NCBI GenBank assembly: GCA_903865745.1
Contig: CAIPKV010000062.1
Span: 1-64,000 of the forward strand
Source of the DNA: an uncultured Verrucomicrobia subdivision 3 bacterium
Lineage (GTDB): Bacteria > Verrucomicrobiota > Verrucomicrobiia > Limisphaerales > UBA11358
DNA length: 64,000 bases
Direction: 5' to 3'
Under the pieces are notes generated by a model, which was not told the DNA's origin, ran no database searches, and worked only from the letters and a program-made list of their open reading frames with translations. This document shows, in pieces, positions 47,496-57,881 of this stretch (positions are counted from its first letter, which is position 1; every line of letters begins with the position of its first letter). Made by a program: the position numbers and the translations under genes.

Positions 47496-48521
47496 CCGGT
47501 CACCAGCATTTGATTTGCGAGCCAGTACCTGCGTATAAACATGCTTTAAATCCTGCGCGACTTCGGACCAGCTGTGGTGCCGGATGGCGGGAGCCGGTAA
47601 ATTTGGCGCGGCGGCGTAAAATTGTTTTAAGCAGGCGACATTGGCGGTGTTGTAACCAAGGGTCTTAAAGTAGCACGCCCCGGAGCCAAAGCGTTCGCGC
47701 GACCAGTTCTGGTCGGGCACCAGCACCGGCAAGCCACAGGCGACGGCCTCGTGGGCGGACAGGCACCAGTTTTCAAACTGGCTCATCAGCACAAAGCCGC
47801 GGGCGGCCTGAAGCAGCGCCACCATCTCAGTCTGGCTTTCCACAAACGGCTGATGGCATACCCAGCGGTTGTCAATCAACTGTTGGAATCGCAGCCAGTA
47901 AGGGTCGGCGGGGTGATTCGGCTTGCCGACAAACAGAATCGGAACTTCGGCCGCCCGCGCCATTTCGGCGAGTTCCACGAAATATTTCCGACCGGTGATG
48001 GTGCCGGTACAAATCAAGTGGTCGCCGCGCCGTCGGCCCGGACCGGCGCGGAGAAAACTTTCCGGCAGCCCCAGCGGCACTACGGAAATGCGCTCCGGGG
48101 GGACGCGATAAACGGTTTCGAGCACGTTTTTTTCACAGGCCAGGCCGACCACGTTGTGGGCAGCGTGGGTGTAGGTAGCCCAGTTCAACTGATGTTTCAC
48201 CGACCGCGCAACGGGAATTTTCAAAGCGGCTCGAATCAGCCAGCCTTGCACGGCCAGCCGAGGCAACGAACGGTTGCAGGTTTCGGTAAAGAGATTAGTC
48301 ATTACTACGGGCAAGCCGGCGCCCTGCGCGAGATTCAGGAAGGAATTGCTGGGCGTGCCAAAATAATGGATCAGGTCGCCGCGCTGGCCCCGGTCCCACC
48401 AGCGGAGAAAATCCACTTCGACTCCCAGGCTGGCCAGGCCGGCCCGAGTTTGCTCGACTTGAACCTGGGTGCCGCCGGGAGCCAGCAGGGCGGGCACCGC
48501 GCAGTCAATCAACACTTTCAT
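47493..48521 (-). CDS. GT4-type glycosyltransferase
   Basis: MKVLIDCAVPALLAPGGTQVQVEQTRAGLASLGVEVDFLRWWDRGQRGDLIHYFG; internal start preferred. Confidence 0.88.
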   Translation of the reverse strand: MKVLIDCAVPALLAPGGTQVQVEQTRAGLASLGVEVDFLRWWDRGQRGDLIHYFGTPSNSFLNLAQGAGLPVVMTNLFTETCNRSLPRLAVQGWLIRAALKIPVARSVKHQLNWATYTHAAHNVVGLACEKNVLETVYRVPPERISVVPLGLPESFLRAGPGRRRGDHLICTGTITGRKYFVELAEMARAAEVPILFVGKPNHPADPYWLRFQQLIDNRWVCHQPFVESQTEMVALLQAARGFVLMSQFENWCLSAHEAVACGLPVLVPDQNWSRERFGSGACYFKTLGYNTANVACLKQFYAAAPNLPAPAIRHHSWSEVAQDLKHVYTQVLARKSNAGDR

Positions 48522-48577
48522 GCTGCGCAATGTGCCGTCAGGCCGGCGTCCGGGCAACCGGATTTTCAGGCGCCGGC

Positions 48578-49342
48578 TCAACGTTTTTTATAATCGCCCC
48601 GGCTGAAGTATTTTTCGAGCCAGACGTAGGCGCAGATGAACAGATAGCGGCTGCCCATCTCCTTGATTTTCAATTTAGCCTGGCCGAAACGGCGGTTGCG
48701 CCAGGTGATTGGCACGACTGTCCATGAAAATCCACGCACTATGGCCTTGAGGGGTATTTCCACGGTCAAGTTAAAGTGCGGTGCAATCAGCGGTTCACAC
48801 CCTTGAATCACAGTACGGCGATAGGCCTTGAACGCATTCGTCGTGTCGTTCAGCGGGATGTTAAAAATGGCCCGGATGAAAAAGTTTGCGAGCCGGTTCA
48901 CAAACAATTTCACCTGGGGATAATCAATCGTCCCACCGCCTTTGATGAAGCGGCTGCCAAAAACGCAGTCCCAGCCTTCGTTTAACAATTTCCAGTAGCG
49001 CACCGCATCGCGCGCATCGTCGGACTCGTCCGCCATCATGATGACCACGGCATCGCCCGCGCATTGGCGCAGGCCGAATACAATGGCGCGGCCGAAGCCG
49101 TGTTCCCCCGTATTCTGAATCAGCTGCAGCGTGGGGATTTTCGCCTTAAGCTTCTGCAAAACCTCCCAGGTCTGATCCTTGCTGCCGTCGTCTACAACCA
49201 CGATTTCATGCGGAATGTCGTTTAGTGAAAACTCCAAGTGCAAATGCTCAATCGTCGCGGGCAAGGATTCTTCCTCGTCGCGCGCCGGGATGACCACGGA
49301 GAAAAGTTTTAGTTTCGGCGCGGATGGATTAGGCGCATTCAT
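48578..49342 (-). CDS. GT2 glycosyltransferase (dolichyl-phosphate mannosyltransferase-like)
   Basis: LFSVVIPARDEEESLPATIEHLHLEFSLNDIPHEIVVVDDGSKDQTWEVLQKL. Confidence 0.93.
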   Translation of the reverse strand: MNAPNPSAPKLKLFSVVIPARDEEESLPATIEHLHLEFSLNDIPHEIVVVDDGSKDQTWEVLQKLKAKIPTLQLIQNTGEHGFGRAIVFGLRQCAGDAVVIMMADESDDARDAVRYWKLLNEGWDCVFGSRFIKGGGTIDYPQVKLFVNRLANFFIRAIFNIPLNDTTNAFKAYRRTVIQGCEPLIAPHFNLTVEIPLKAIVRGFSWTVVPITWRNRRFGQAKLKIKEMGSRYLFICAYVWLEKYFSRGDYKKR

Positions 49343-50409
49343 CAAGAACCAGAAACCTCTAACCACTCAGGATTTTGTTCCGCGTGTTCGGCAATCTCTT
49401 CCAACAACTGCGGCAAGGAAATTTTTGGCGACCATAGCCAGATTTTCTCCGCGAGCGTAGAATCCAGCACCATCCAGGGAATGTCGAAGGGACGCGGATT
49501 TGCGTCCATGGCCACGGGGTGCCTGCCAAAACGCTCGTCGCACCAGCGGGTCAATTGTGCCAACGACATGGAGTTGGTTACGCCGCCGCTGAAATTGGCG
49601 ATGCGCGGCTGGTTGTTACTGGATGGTTTCATCTGCGCGAGGAGTGCCGGCACTAAATCGCGCGGATGCAGGCAGTCGCGCACCTGATGTCCGCCGCCAT
49701 CAAAGCCAATGTAATTCAGTGGCCGCCGGCGCAGGTGCGAGTTGATCCAGAATGAAAAGATTCCCTGGTCGGCCTTGCCAAACTGTCCGGCACCCGCGAG
49801 CACGCCACAGCGGTTAATCCACACTGGAAAATTAAACGTCTCGCCATATTCCAGCGCAACCGTTTCGCTCGCAAGTTTGCTAGAACCGTAAAGTGAGATG
49901 GGCGGCGCGGTGGAAAAACTCTCGCTCACGCCCGTCGCCGAAACCCCTGCCGGCAACTTTCCATTGGAGGCTGGCCGAAAGGCATCCAGATGAACTTCCA
50001 CGGGCAACGCGGCGAGCGGCGGCACGGAATAGACGCGACTGGTGCTCAACAAAATCAGCCCGGCGCGGTGCACCTTGCAATATTCCAAGATATTGACCGT
50101 GCCCCACAGATTATGCTCGAGTAACTGCCGAGAACTGGTTTTACCATCCACCCCCGCGAGCACGCTCGGATTCGCGGCGGCATCTATCACAAAATCGGCG
50201 GCGGGCAGGGTTTCAAAATCCGTCGCGCTCCGGACATCGGCGTGGATAATTTTTATACCCAGCGCGGCAAGCTCACGCCGGTTCAGTTCACTACCGGGGC
50301 GGATGAAATTATCCACGCCGACAACCTGCAGGCCGGCTGTCGCTTCAAGCAGTGCGCGGGCCAGCGTGCTGCCCACGAAACCACAGATGCCGGTGACGAG
50401 GAGTTTCAT
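49342..50409 (-). CDS. NAD-dependent epimerase/dehydratase
   Basis: MKLLVTGICGFVGSTLARALLEATAGLQVVGVDNFIRPGSELN; YGSSKLASE (YxxxK). Confidence 0.92.
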   Translation of the reverse strand: MKLLVTGICGFVGSTLARALLEATAGLQVVGVDNFIRPGSELNRRELAALGIKIIHADVRSATDFETLPAADFVIDAAANPSVLAGVDGKTSSRQLLEHNLWGTVNILEYCKVHRAGLILLSTSRVYSVPPLAALPVEVHLDAFRPASNGKLPAGVSATGVSESFSTAPPISLYGSSKLASETVALEYGETFNFPVWINRCGVLAGAGQFGKADQGIFSFWINSHLRRRPLNYIGFDGGGHQVRDCLHPRDLVPALLAQMKPSSNNQPRIANFSGGVTNSMSLAQLTRWCDERFGRHPVAMDANPRPFDIPWMVLDSTLAEKIWLWSPKISLPQLLEEIAEHAEQNPEWLEVSGS

Positions 50410-50416
50410 GGGAGCA

Positions 50417-51472
50417 TTAGCTGACGCGGACGGCCTGATAAATCTGTTGCAAGATAGCCTTCAGGTCGTAGTGGTACCCCCAGCTGGGGTAATGCGACTG
50501 GAATTTTCGCACGTCGCTGACATACCAGATATGGTCGCCAATCCGGTTATCCTCGACGTAGGTCCACGAAAGTTTCTGGCCACTGATTTCCTCACACAGC
50601 TGAATTGCTTCGAGCATCGAGCAATTGGAATGGCGGCTGCCCCCCATGTTATATACCTCGCCGACACGCGGCTTCAGGGTAAAATGCCAGAAGGCCTCGA
50701 CGAGATCGTGGCTGTGAATGTTGTCGCGTACTTGCTTGCCCTGATAGCCGAAGACACGATAAGGCCGACCGGTCGCGGTGCATTTCATCAGGTAAGCTAG
50801 GAAACCGTGCAGTTCCGTGCCCGCGTGCGCCGGGCCGGTAAGGCAACCGCCACGGAAAATCGCCGTCTTCATACCGAAGTAGCGCCCGTATTCCTGCACC
50901 AAAACATCCGCCGCCACTTTGCTGGCCCCAAAGAGTGAGTGCTTCGTCTGGTCAATCGACATCGTTTCATCAATGCCCTCGTGATACGGATGGGTCGGGT
51001 CAATCTCCCACCGCAATGCCAGTTCGCGCAACGGGAGCCGGTTCGGCGTATCGCCATAGACCTTATTTGTACTCGTGAAAATGAAGACGGCTTCGGAACA
51101 ATGCCGGCGCGTGGCTTCGAGAAGATTCAGGGTGCCGACGGCATTTACGCTGAAATCCGTATGCGGCTCCCGCGCCGCCCAATCGTGCGATGGCTGGGCG
51201 GCGGTGTGAATAACGACCTTGATCGAGGCACCGAGTTTTTTGAAAAGTTGGTCTACCGCGTCGTTGTCGCGGATGTCCACCGCTTCATGCCGATAATTTT
51301 TAAGATTTTTTTCAAGCTTCGTCCGTGAGATTGCGGTGGAGGCCTCGATACCAAAGAAGCGCGCGCGCATGTCGTTATCCACACCGACGATGTCAAATCC
51401 TTCGGCATGGTAATGCTGACAGGTTTCTGAACCAATCAGTCCGGCTGAACCGGTGACGAGGGCGATGCTCAT
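50417..51472 (-). CDS. CDP-paratose 2-epimerase-like NAD-dependent epimerase
   Basis: [63 protein letters not shown]. Confidence 0.88.
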   Translation of the reverse strand: MSIALVTGSAGLIGSETCQHYHAEGFDIVGVDNDMRARFFGIEASTAISRTKLEKNLKNYRHEAVDIRDNDAVDQLFKKLGASIKVVIHTAAQPSHDWAAREPHTDFSVNAVGTLNLLEATRRHCSEAVFIFTSTNKVYGDTPNRLPLRELALRWEIDPTHPYHEGIDETMSIDQTKHSLFGASKVAADVLVQEYGRYFGMKTAIFRGGCLTGPAHAGTELHGFLAYLMKCTATGRPYRVFGYQGKQVRDNIHSHDLVEAFWHFTLKPRVGEVYNMGGSRHSNCSMLEAIQLCEEISGQKLSWTYVEDNRIGDHIWYVSDVRKFQSHYPSWGYHYDLKAILQQIYQAVRVS

Positions 51473-51646
51473 AACATTTATATTTTCTCAATTAAGAAGT
51501 GACAAATGATGACTAAAGTACATGTTGCCAATCGACTCATTCGCTGGCAATGAAATCCTAGATTAGATTTGCACCCAAAGCCACGCCGGTTACAAACTTG
51601 CAGTCGCCAAAACCAAACATTAGAGTTCCGGGAGTTTTTTTTTTGA

Positions 51647-52714
51647 ATGATTCAGATCTCTGCCACCCTTGCCCATGCCCCGCGCGTCAGCGTGGTGATA
51701 CTAAATTACAACGGACAAATGTGGCTTCCGCGTTGCCTCGATTCCCTCGCTCGTCAGACGATTTTTTCGGAAATAGAAGTTGTCTTGACAGATAACAACT
51801 CAGGAGATGATTCCGTAAATATCGCCCAAGAATGGTTCGCTGCAAGCAGAGTGAAAGGGCGAGTCGTTCAGAATGGCAAAAACCTTTTTTACTGCGGAGC
51901 CAACAATAACGGGGCGGCGGTGGCAACCGGAGAATTTTTGCTCTTCCTTAATCAAGATGCCTGGCTGGAGGTAGATTGTTTGGAGAAATTATATACCGCA
52001 ACAAAGCGCGTAGGTGCGGATGCGGCCGCCCCTCTAGTGCTAGATTACGACGACGACAACTATCAAAGCGGCGGCGTTGTCGGGTTCGACTGTTTTGGTT
52101 TAGCTACAGGTGGGCCACCGGCTGAAAAAGTTGTCGAAACTTTTGCCTCACCCGGCTGCAGTTTGTTTATTCGAGCAGAGGTGTTTCATAAGATTGGCGC
52201 TTTTCCACCGGAAATAATGGGGTATGCGGACGAGATTGATCTCTCTTGGCGGACTTGGATAGCTGGCGGGAAGATTGTTTGTGTTCCCCAGGCACGCGTA
52301 CATCACCGAGGGGCGGCTGTGGTAAATCCTAAAGGTCAAACAAAAGTCATTGAACACCGAACGTCAGATTCCAAGCGGTTTCTAACGAACCGCAACAATC
52401 TTTTATGCCTGTTAAAGAATGGCCAGCATATTTTACTATTGCTAGCGGTTCCCCACCTGCTGCTACTGGCCGCAGAAGCTTTAGCTATGCTGATTTTAAC
52501 CCGTCGGTGGAGCCATATACGTTCAGCCTATCTGGCTGCAATCTGGAGCGCCTTTCAAATGCGCAGCCATGTTTTTGAATGGCGCCAACGGATTGCAAAG
52601 TTTCGCAAACGCGGTGATTTTTTTATGTTCCGTTTTTTGAAATTGAAACCCAGCCGGTGGGTGGAAGCTAGGCAGGCGTGGAAGTATGGTCCGCCGAAGG
52701 TGGATGCAAAATGA
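51647..52714 (+). CDS. GT2 glycosyltransferase (rhamnosyltransferase-like)
   Basis: RVSVVILNYNGQMWLPRCLDSLARQTIFSEIEVVLTDNNSGDDSV. Confidence 0.93.
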   Translation: MIQISATLAHAPRVSVVILNYNGQMWLPRCLDSLARQTIFSEIEVVLTDNNSGDDSVNIAQEWFAASRVKGRVVQNGKNLFYCGANNNGAAVATGEFLLFLNQDAWLEVDCLEKLYTATKRVGADAAAPLVLDYDDDNYQSGGVVGFDCFGLATGGPPAEKVVETFASPGCSLFIRAEVFHKIGAFPPEIMGYADEIDLSWRTWIAGGKIVCVPQARVHHRGAAVVNPKGQTKVIEHRTSDSKRFLTNRNNLLCLLKNGQHILLLLAVPHLLLLAAEALAMLILTRRWSHIRSAYLAAIWSAFQMRSHVFEWRQRIAKFRKRGDFFMFRFLKLKPSRWVEARQAWKYGPPKVDAK

Positions 52715-52876
52715 TTACCTCGGAATGTCACCAAGCCTGCTTGCAGGTCCACAGTCAGCACAGCCTTATATTGATATTAGGGCCAAATGACACACGCTCG
52801 CCGTCCAAATGAATCGGTTCATCGTCAATAAAAAAGCAAACTGTTGCTATGCTACAGTTGGAAAATAATCATATAC

Positions 52877-54880
52877 ATGGCAAAGAACCCATCTAAAAAA
52901 CCCCAGGATACAAGAAAATCGACCAGTAATAAGCAGGTACAGCCTACCGACCCAAGTACCCTTTCCCGCCAAGACTCTATTGCTATGCTAGTCACAGCAC
53001 TGTTTTTGATAATATTATCAATTCGGATTCCAAAAGAAGCTGCAAATACAGACTTGGATCCATCATGGTGTTCGGTCCTGTATTTTGCTCATGAACATGG
53101 TCTGCAATTTGGAACCCAATGTGTCTTCACTTACGGACCTATGGGATATTTCACCACGGATCGCTTTACCGGCTTCGAAGGAATGTCGCTATTAGCATGG
53201 GACACATCGCTTTATTCCATAATCTGCATCGGAGTGTGCTTGATAGCGTGGCGTATAAAGTTAGCGTGGCGATGTTTAATGTTGGGGATGTTCATTCTTT
53301 TACCAGCTGTTTGCCACAGCGGATTTGACTTGCCATGCGAAATCGGCCTTTTTTGTTGGGCCATTCTTTGTCTAGTTGAAAATGGCAAATCGCTGATTTT
53401 GAAACTGCTTGCACTGGCCGCATTTGCTGTGGCCTTATCTTTCAGCAAGATGACATTTCTTGTCCTCGCCGGAATTACGCTATCTACGGTGGCTGCGGAC
53501 CTCTGGTTTCGTGGGCGAAGACGATTAACGATCGGCCTGCTCTTGACATTTCTTTTAGGCTCCCTTGGAGTCTGGGCTAACCTTGGCCAAAACCTAACCA
53601 ATTTAGGTGCTTATTTTAAAAATGGGATGGCCATCACCTCCGGCTATGAACAAGCGATGGGCGTGAAACAGTCGGCAAGCCTCTGGGTAGCTATTATCGT
53701 TCTCACGTTATTGGCGATTAGTGCGGCCGCGATACGCTCTGCCAAAGCCAATCTTCCCGGTTCGTTAAATTTATTCTGGCGACGCGGCCTATTATTTGGC
53801 TGGATTTTGGGCTTTATTTTTATCGCTTGGAAACACGGCGCAGTAAGAAGCAATTGTGATTTAGCTGCGGCAGTCATTTTGATCGTGGTATTGGGCTTGG
53901 AGTCTATCCCCGTGTCGTTTCCTAGGACTGGACAGTGGACTCGGTTCCTCGGGCTGGCGTCTTGTATCTGCGCTTTACTGGTTGTTGGCTGGAAGCGACC
54001 AGACTACTTTGATAATTACCCGGCTACGGCGGTGAAACAATTTACTTTTAATGGAAAGACTCTCCTTTGCCCATTCAACTACTTTTTGGATATGGCGGCT
54101 AAATTACAAACTCAAAGTGAGCTTTCCCAACTGCCCAAGATACAGAAAATCGTCGGGCATTCTTCCGTGGACGTTTTTGGATTCTTTCAAGGGTATGCCA
54201 TATTCAACAACCTTAATTATCATCCACGACCGGTATTTCAAGGATACACGGTTTACAACGCGGATTTGATGCATTTGAACGAGGACTTTTATGAATCAAA
54301 AGCAGCTCCTGAATACGTGCTGTTTAATTTGCACTCGATTGATGGGCGCTATCCCCCTTTGGACGATGCGTACCTGTTCAGAGACCTACTCTTCAATTAT
54401 GTCCCCGTTGAAACGGAAAAGCCATTTTTGCTTTTAAAAAAGCAATATTCTAATCTGCCCAAAATGACATTGTTACGCGAACTCACAGTTAGTGTGAGTC
54501 AGCCAATTGACCTGACACAGTTTGGCGACGTTGATCTATGGATGCAGGTTAACATAACGCCCAGCCCGCTGGGAAAACTGCGCAGTTTTTTGGCACAACC
54601 ACCCGAGGTTTATCTTGCTGTTTGGGGTAAACAAGGGCCGGTAACCGGTTTTCGCTCGCCGGTGCCGATGTTATCGGCTGGTTTTTTGGCGAGCCCATTC
54701 GCATTTGCTAATGCCGATGTTTTAAATCTTTACCACGGCCAAGTTGCCCGTCCATCAGCTTGGTCTGTAGAAATTGCCCCCGACACTCGCCAGTTTTGGC
54801 AGAACAAAATTACCTGCCGGATTTTCAAAGTTGAAAATAAGCTCGGTCGCAATGTCACAGCAGAACAACCTCAATTGTAG
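52877..54880 (+). CDS. Large multi-pass membrane protein, hypothetical
   Basis: Long hydrophobic ORF; ATG at 52877 preferred. Confidence 0.75.
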   Translation: MAKNPSKKPQDTRKSTSNKQVQPTDPSTLSRQDSIAMLVTALFLIILSIRIPKEAANTDLDPSWCSVLYFAHEHGLQFGTQCVFTYGPMGYFTTDRFTGFEGMSLLAWDTSLYSIICIGVCLIAWRIKLAWRCLMLGMFILLPAVCHSGFDLPCEIGLFCWAILCLVENGKSLILKLLALAAFAVALSFSKMTFLVLAGITLSTVAADLWFRGRRRLTIGLLLTFLLGSLGVWANLGQNLTNLGAYFKNGMAITSGYEQAMGVKQSASLWVAIIVLTLLAISAAAIRSAKANLPGSLNLFWRRGLLFGWILGFIFIAWKHGAVRSNCDLAAAVILIVVLGLESIPVSFPRTGQWTRFLGLASCICALLVVGWKRPDYFDNYPATAVKQFTFNGKTLLCPFNYFLDMAAKLQTQSELSQLPKIQKIVGHSSVDVFGFFQGYAIFNNLNYHPRPVFQGYTVYNADLMHLNEDFYESKAAPEYVLFNLHSIDGRYPPLDDAYLFRDLLFNYVPVETEKPFLLLKKQYSNLPKMTLLRELTVSVSQPIDLTQFGDVDLWMQVNITPSPLGKLRSFLAQPPEVYLAVWGKQGPVTGFRSPVPMLSAGFLASPFAFANADVLNLYHGQVARPSAWSVEIAPDTRQFWQNKITCRIFKVENKLGRNVTAEQPQL

Positions 54881-55012
54881 GAAACAACCCCTTTTTAAGG
54901 AGCTTAACATCAGTAAATACAATTTTAATTCCACCATCGATAATCATAGTCCCGATGGTCCAACTTTCCGAAGATTGGCTTGTAATTCCAAGACTGCCAA
55001 ATAGCATTCAGC

Positions 55013-55798
55013 ATGAGCAAGTTTGAATGCTACATCACATTCTATTCTGGGACAAACCGAGCCTTAGAAGAATTTGAGAAAACACTCAAACCTCTGGCCA
55101 AAATGGCAGAGCGTTTCAAAACAATTAATGTCGTTTTCTGTCAGGAGGAACTCGCTGGGGTCATTGAAAAGCTAGGAGAATATTTTAATGGGACAGGCAT
55201 CTGCTTTAATCCGCGGTTTCGACGGGTCCGGGAAGGGGTTTTGTTACCGATTTCAACTTACCACTTGATTCAAGAAGAAGGCAATCCCGAAGACTATATT
55301 TACTACAGCGAATCAGACCATATTTTACAGGTTGAAAATAACTTTTGGGAACCAGTTTTATTTGAAGTTCAACGTGGCAATGTAGTTATGCCCCATAGAA
55401 TCGGTAAATATCCTATTTGGTTTAAGGGACGTGAATATTTACAGTGGCAGGATTATCATTTGGGAAATTACAGGAAAGCCGATTATAAAAAACATTCCGA
55501 CTTGTTTGATTCAGTAACGGGTGACTATTCAGCATACTGTGGCTCCCATTTTTGTCTGCGCTCGGTAGTTCAAAAGCATAAACTCTCCATCCCTTGGAGT
55601 ACCAACCGAGCTTGGCTCGGAATGACGGTCTATGCCAACCGTTTTTCTAGGAAACGACTTTTTCCGGGCGTGGCTCCTTACGGGCTTTTGTTAGAAGCTC
55701 CCAGTTTAGTTTTTGAGTCTAACGGTCAGACGGTTTTGAAACCAAAGAGAATAGGTGATTTGCATGTTATTCACCTGTCAAAAAGCTGCCAGATTTGA
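55013..55798 (+). CDS. Hypothetical, possibly glycosyltransferase-like
   Basis: 261-aa ORF; YYSESDHILQVENNFWEPVLFEVQRGNVVMPHRIGKYPIWF. Confidence 0.55.
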   Translation: MSKFECYITFYSGTNRALEEFEKTLKPLAKMAERFKTINVVFCQEELAGVIEKLGEYFNGTGICFNPRFRRVREGVLLPISTYHLIQEEGNPEDYIYYSESDHILQVENNFWEPVLFEVQRGNVVMPHRIGKYPIWFKGREYLQWQDYHLGNYRKADYKKHSDLFDSVTGDYSAYCGSHFCLRSVVQKHKLSIPWSTNRAWLGMTVYANRFSRKRLFPGVAPYGLLLEAPSLVFESNGQTVLKPKRIGDLHVIHLSKSCQI

Positions 55799-55810
55799 TC
55801 CCTCAACATA

Positions 55811-56731
55811 TCACCCGCGCTGCCAGGCTTCAGTAGAGCCGGCTTTCCCAACCAGTTTCAGCCCGGCTTTTGCGAGAATTTGCCGGCACGCCGCGGTCTT
55901 GGCCTCACCAATAATCGAGTCATGAAACTCAATGACCGCCAAGCGGTAATTGGACAGTAAATCTTGAGCTTCCTCCAAGACGACTCCCTCAGCACCCTCA
56001 ACATCCATAATCAGGGCATTGAATGGGCCATAGCGATCATCAAGCTCCTTAAGTGACCGGCTAGGCAAACGAATCTGCACACTGTTCTTTTGCTGTGTCG
56101 AGCCATCCATAATGAGCGATGGGTTTACATAAAAAGTCACCTCGGATGGCACGCCCGCAGCACAATGTTCAATGATGAAACCGGCATTGTTCGCCTGTCG
56201 ATTTTTAGTGAGCCAGGGAATCAAAAAGGGATTTGCCTCAACGACCAAATGCTGGGCGCGGTTTTTCAACAATTTATTGGTCGTGCAAGCGACAACCCCC
56301 AGACAGGCGCCTAATTCAACGACCCGGTCATCGGGAAGCAGGAACTTTTTTATAAGCTCTCTTTCGGCTGCTTCGTAACCTTCCGCTCGGCAACAGGCTC
56401 CTCGCCAACCAATGGTGGTCATGTCGCGCGGAACACTGAAATTGCAGCCGTCAATTTGAAACCTTCCACCACGGATATCCACTAACAAGCCGAGGCAGGG
56501 ATTGAGTATGTAATGGTTGAAAATCTGCGATATTTTGCTTCGCGCTATGACACTTGAGGCATCCTGGTTTGCATAGACAGGAAATTTCATTTTATTTAAC
56601 AAATATAGACAAAAACAAGTAATAATGGCGATAAAATTCGTTATCGGCTGATTTGCCAGAGCGCAGCTCAATTGCTTATGGGGAGCGGAGTTCAGCCAAT
56701 GCCAGATGTGGAAAATTAGATTTTTAAACAC
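55811..56731 (-). CDS. FkbM-family methyltransferase
   Basis: VVELGACLGVVACTTNKLLKNRAQHLVVEANPFLIPWLTKNRQANN; LIMDVEGAEGVVLEEA. Confidence 0.88.
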   Translation of the reverse strand: MFKNLIFHIWHWLNSAPHKQLSCALANQPITNFIAIITCFCLYLLNKMKFPVYANQDASSVIARSKISQIFNHYILNPCLGLLVDIRGGRFQIDGCNFSVPRDMTTIGWRGACCRAEGYEAAERELIKKFLLPDDRVVELGACLGVVACTTNKLLKNRAQHLVVEANPFLIPWLTKNRQANNAGFIIEHCAAGVPSEVTFYVNPSLIMDGSTQQKNSVQIRLPSRSLKELDDRYGPFNALIMDVEGAEGVVLEEAQDLLSNYRLAVIEFHDSIIGEAKTAACRQILAKAGLKLVGKAGSTEAWQRG

Positions 56732-56869
56732 ATGCGGTTACACCGCGCGCACGACTGTCAATCTCCTATGGACTTTGAATGTCAACTCAACTAAAACATG
56801 TTCATGTGTCAACCCCAGCACTGTCCTACAAATTGAGGCAAACCCATTAAACGAATTTAATCTGTCGGC

Positions 56870-57820
56870 ATGAAGACTTCATTAATCGTTGGCGCTAACG
56901 GACAAGATGGAAAATTATTGACCGAACTGCTTCTACGCCGCGGTCATAGAATTGTAGGCATAAGTCGCTCCCAAACTTGGAGTGTGCCGCCTGAAAATTG
57001 GGAAGCCGTGGATATTCTCCGACCCGAATCGGTTTCAGCACTGCTCCAAAGATTACAGCCCGACGAGTGTTATTACTTGCCCGCGTTTTATGGTTCAGCT
57101 GAAGACACCTCATTAACACCCGGAAACATGCTTTATTTTGAGCACAGCTATGCCGTCCATGTGCGCGGACTGATTGTGTTTTTGCACGCTATTGCAATAA
57201 GTTCGTCACAGACGCGATTGTTCTATGCAGCATCATCGCATGTATTCGGAACACCTTGGACGCAACCCCAGGATGAATCCACCCCCTTTAGACCGGAAAG
57301 TATTTATGGTATAACCAAGGCCACGGGCATATATACCTGCAGATATTATCGTCGGGAACTAGATATTTTTGCATCGACCGGCATTCTTTTCAACCATGAA
57401 TCATACCTGCGTCCCGCAAAATACGTATCTTCAAAAATTGTGTATGGAGTTCGCGCCTTTCAAAAAGACCGGTCACAGCGTTTCGAACTGGGTGATTTAA
57501 ATGCCGTGGTAGATTGGGGTTTCGCTGGTGATTTTGTTGAGGCCATGACGCGGATTTTGGCACACGACACAGCGGAAGATTTTGTCGTCGCCACCGGAGA
57601 GGCGCACACAGTCGGTGAATTTCTTCAAATTACTTGTGAAATTGCCGGTGTTGATTGGCGTGAATGCGTGTCCGTCAACCCTAGCCTGCTAAAAAATAAA
57701 ACCAGCAACCTAGTTGGGAATAGTGAAAAACTGCGGCTACTGACCGGCTGGCAACCGACGGTCACCTTCCGGGAAATGATTGAAAAACTCTGGCTTCACG
57801 CCCGCGATAATCAGCGTTAA
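56870..57820 (+). CDS. GDP-mannose 4,6-dehydratase-like SDR
   Basis: [49 protein letters not shown]. Confidence 0.85.
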   Translation: MKTSLIVGANGQDGKLLTELLLRRGHRIVGISRSQTWSVPPENWEAVDILRPESVSALLQRLQPDECYYLPAFYGSAEDTSLTPGNMLYFEHSYAVHVRGLIVFLHAIAISSSQTRLFYAASSHVFGTPWTQPQDESTPFRPESIYGITKATGIYTCRYYRRELDIFASTGILFNHESYLRPAKYVSSKIVYGVRAFQKDRSQRFELGDLNAVVDWGFAGDFVEAMTRILAHDTAEDFVVATGEAHTVGEFLQITCEIAGVDWRECVSVNPSLLKNKTSNLVGNSEKLRLLTGWQPTVTFREMIEKLWLHARDNQR

Positions 57821-57881
57821 ATATTTTACTGGCAAGAATTAGCTACATCTCAACGTTAGTGCGGTTGGGATTAATTGACTT

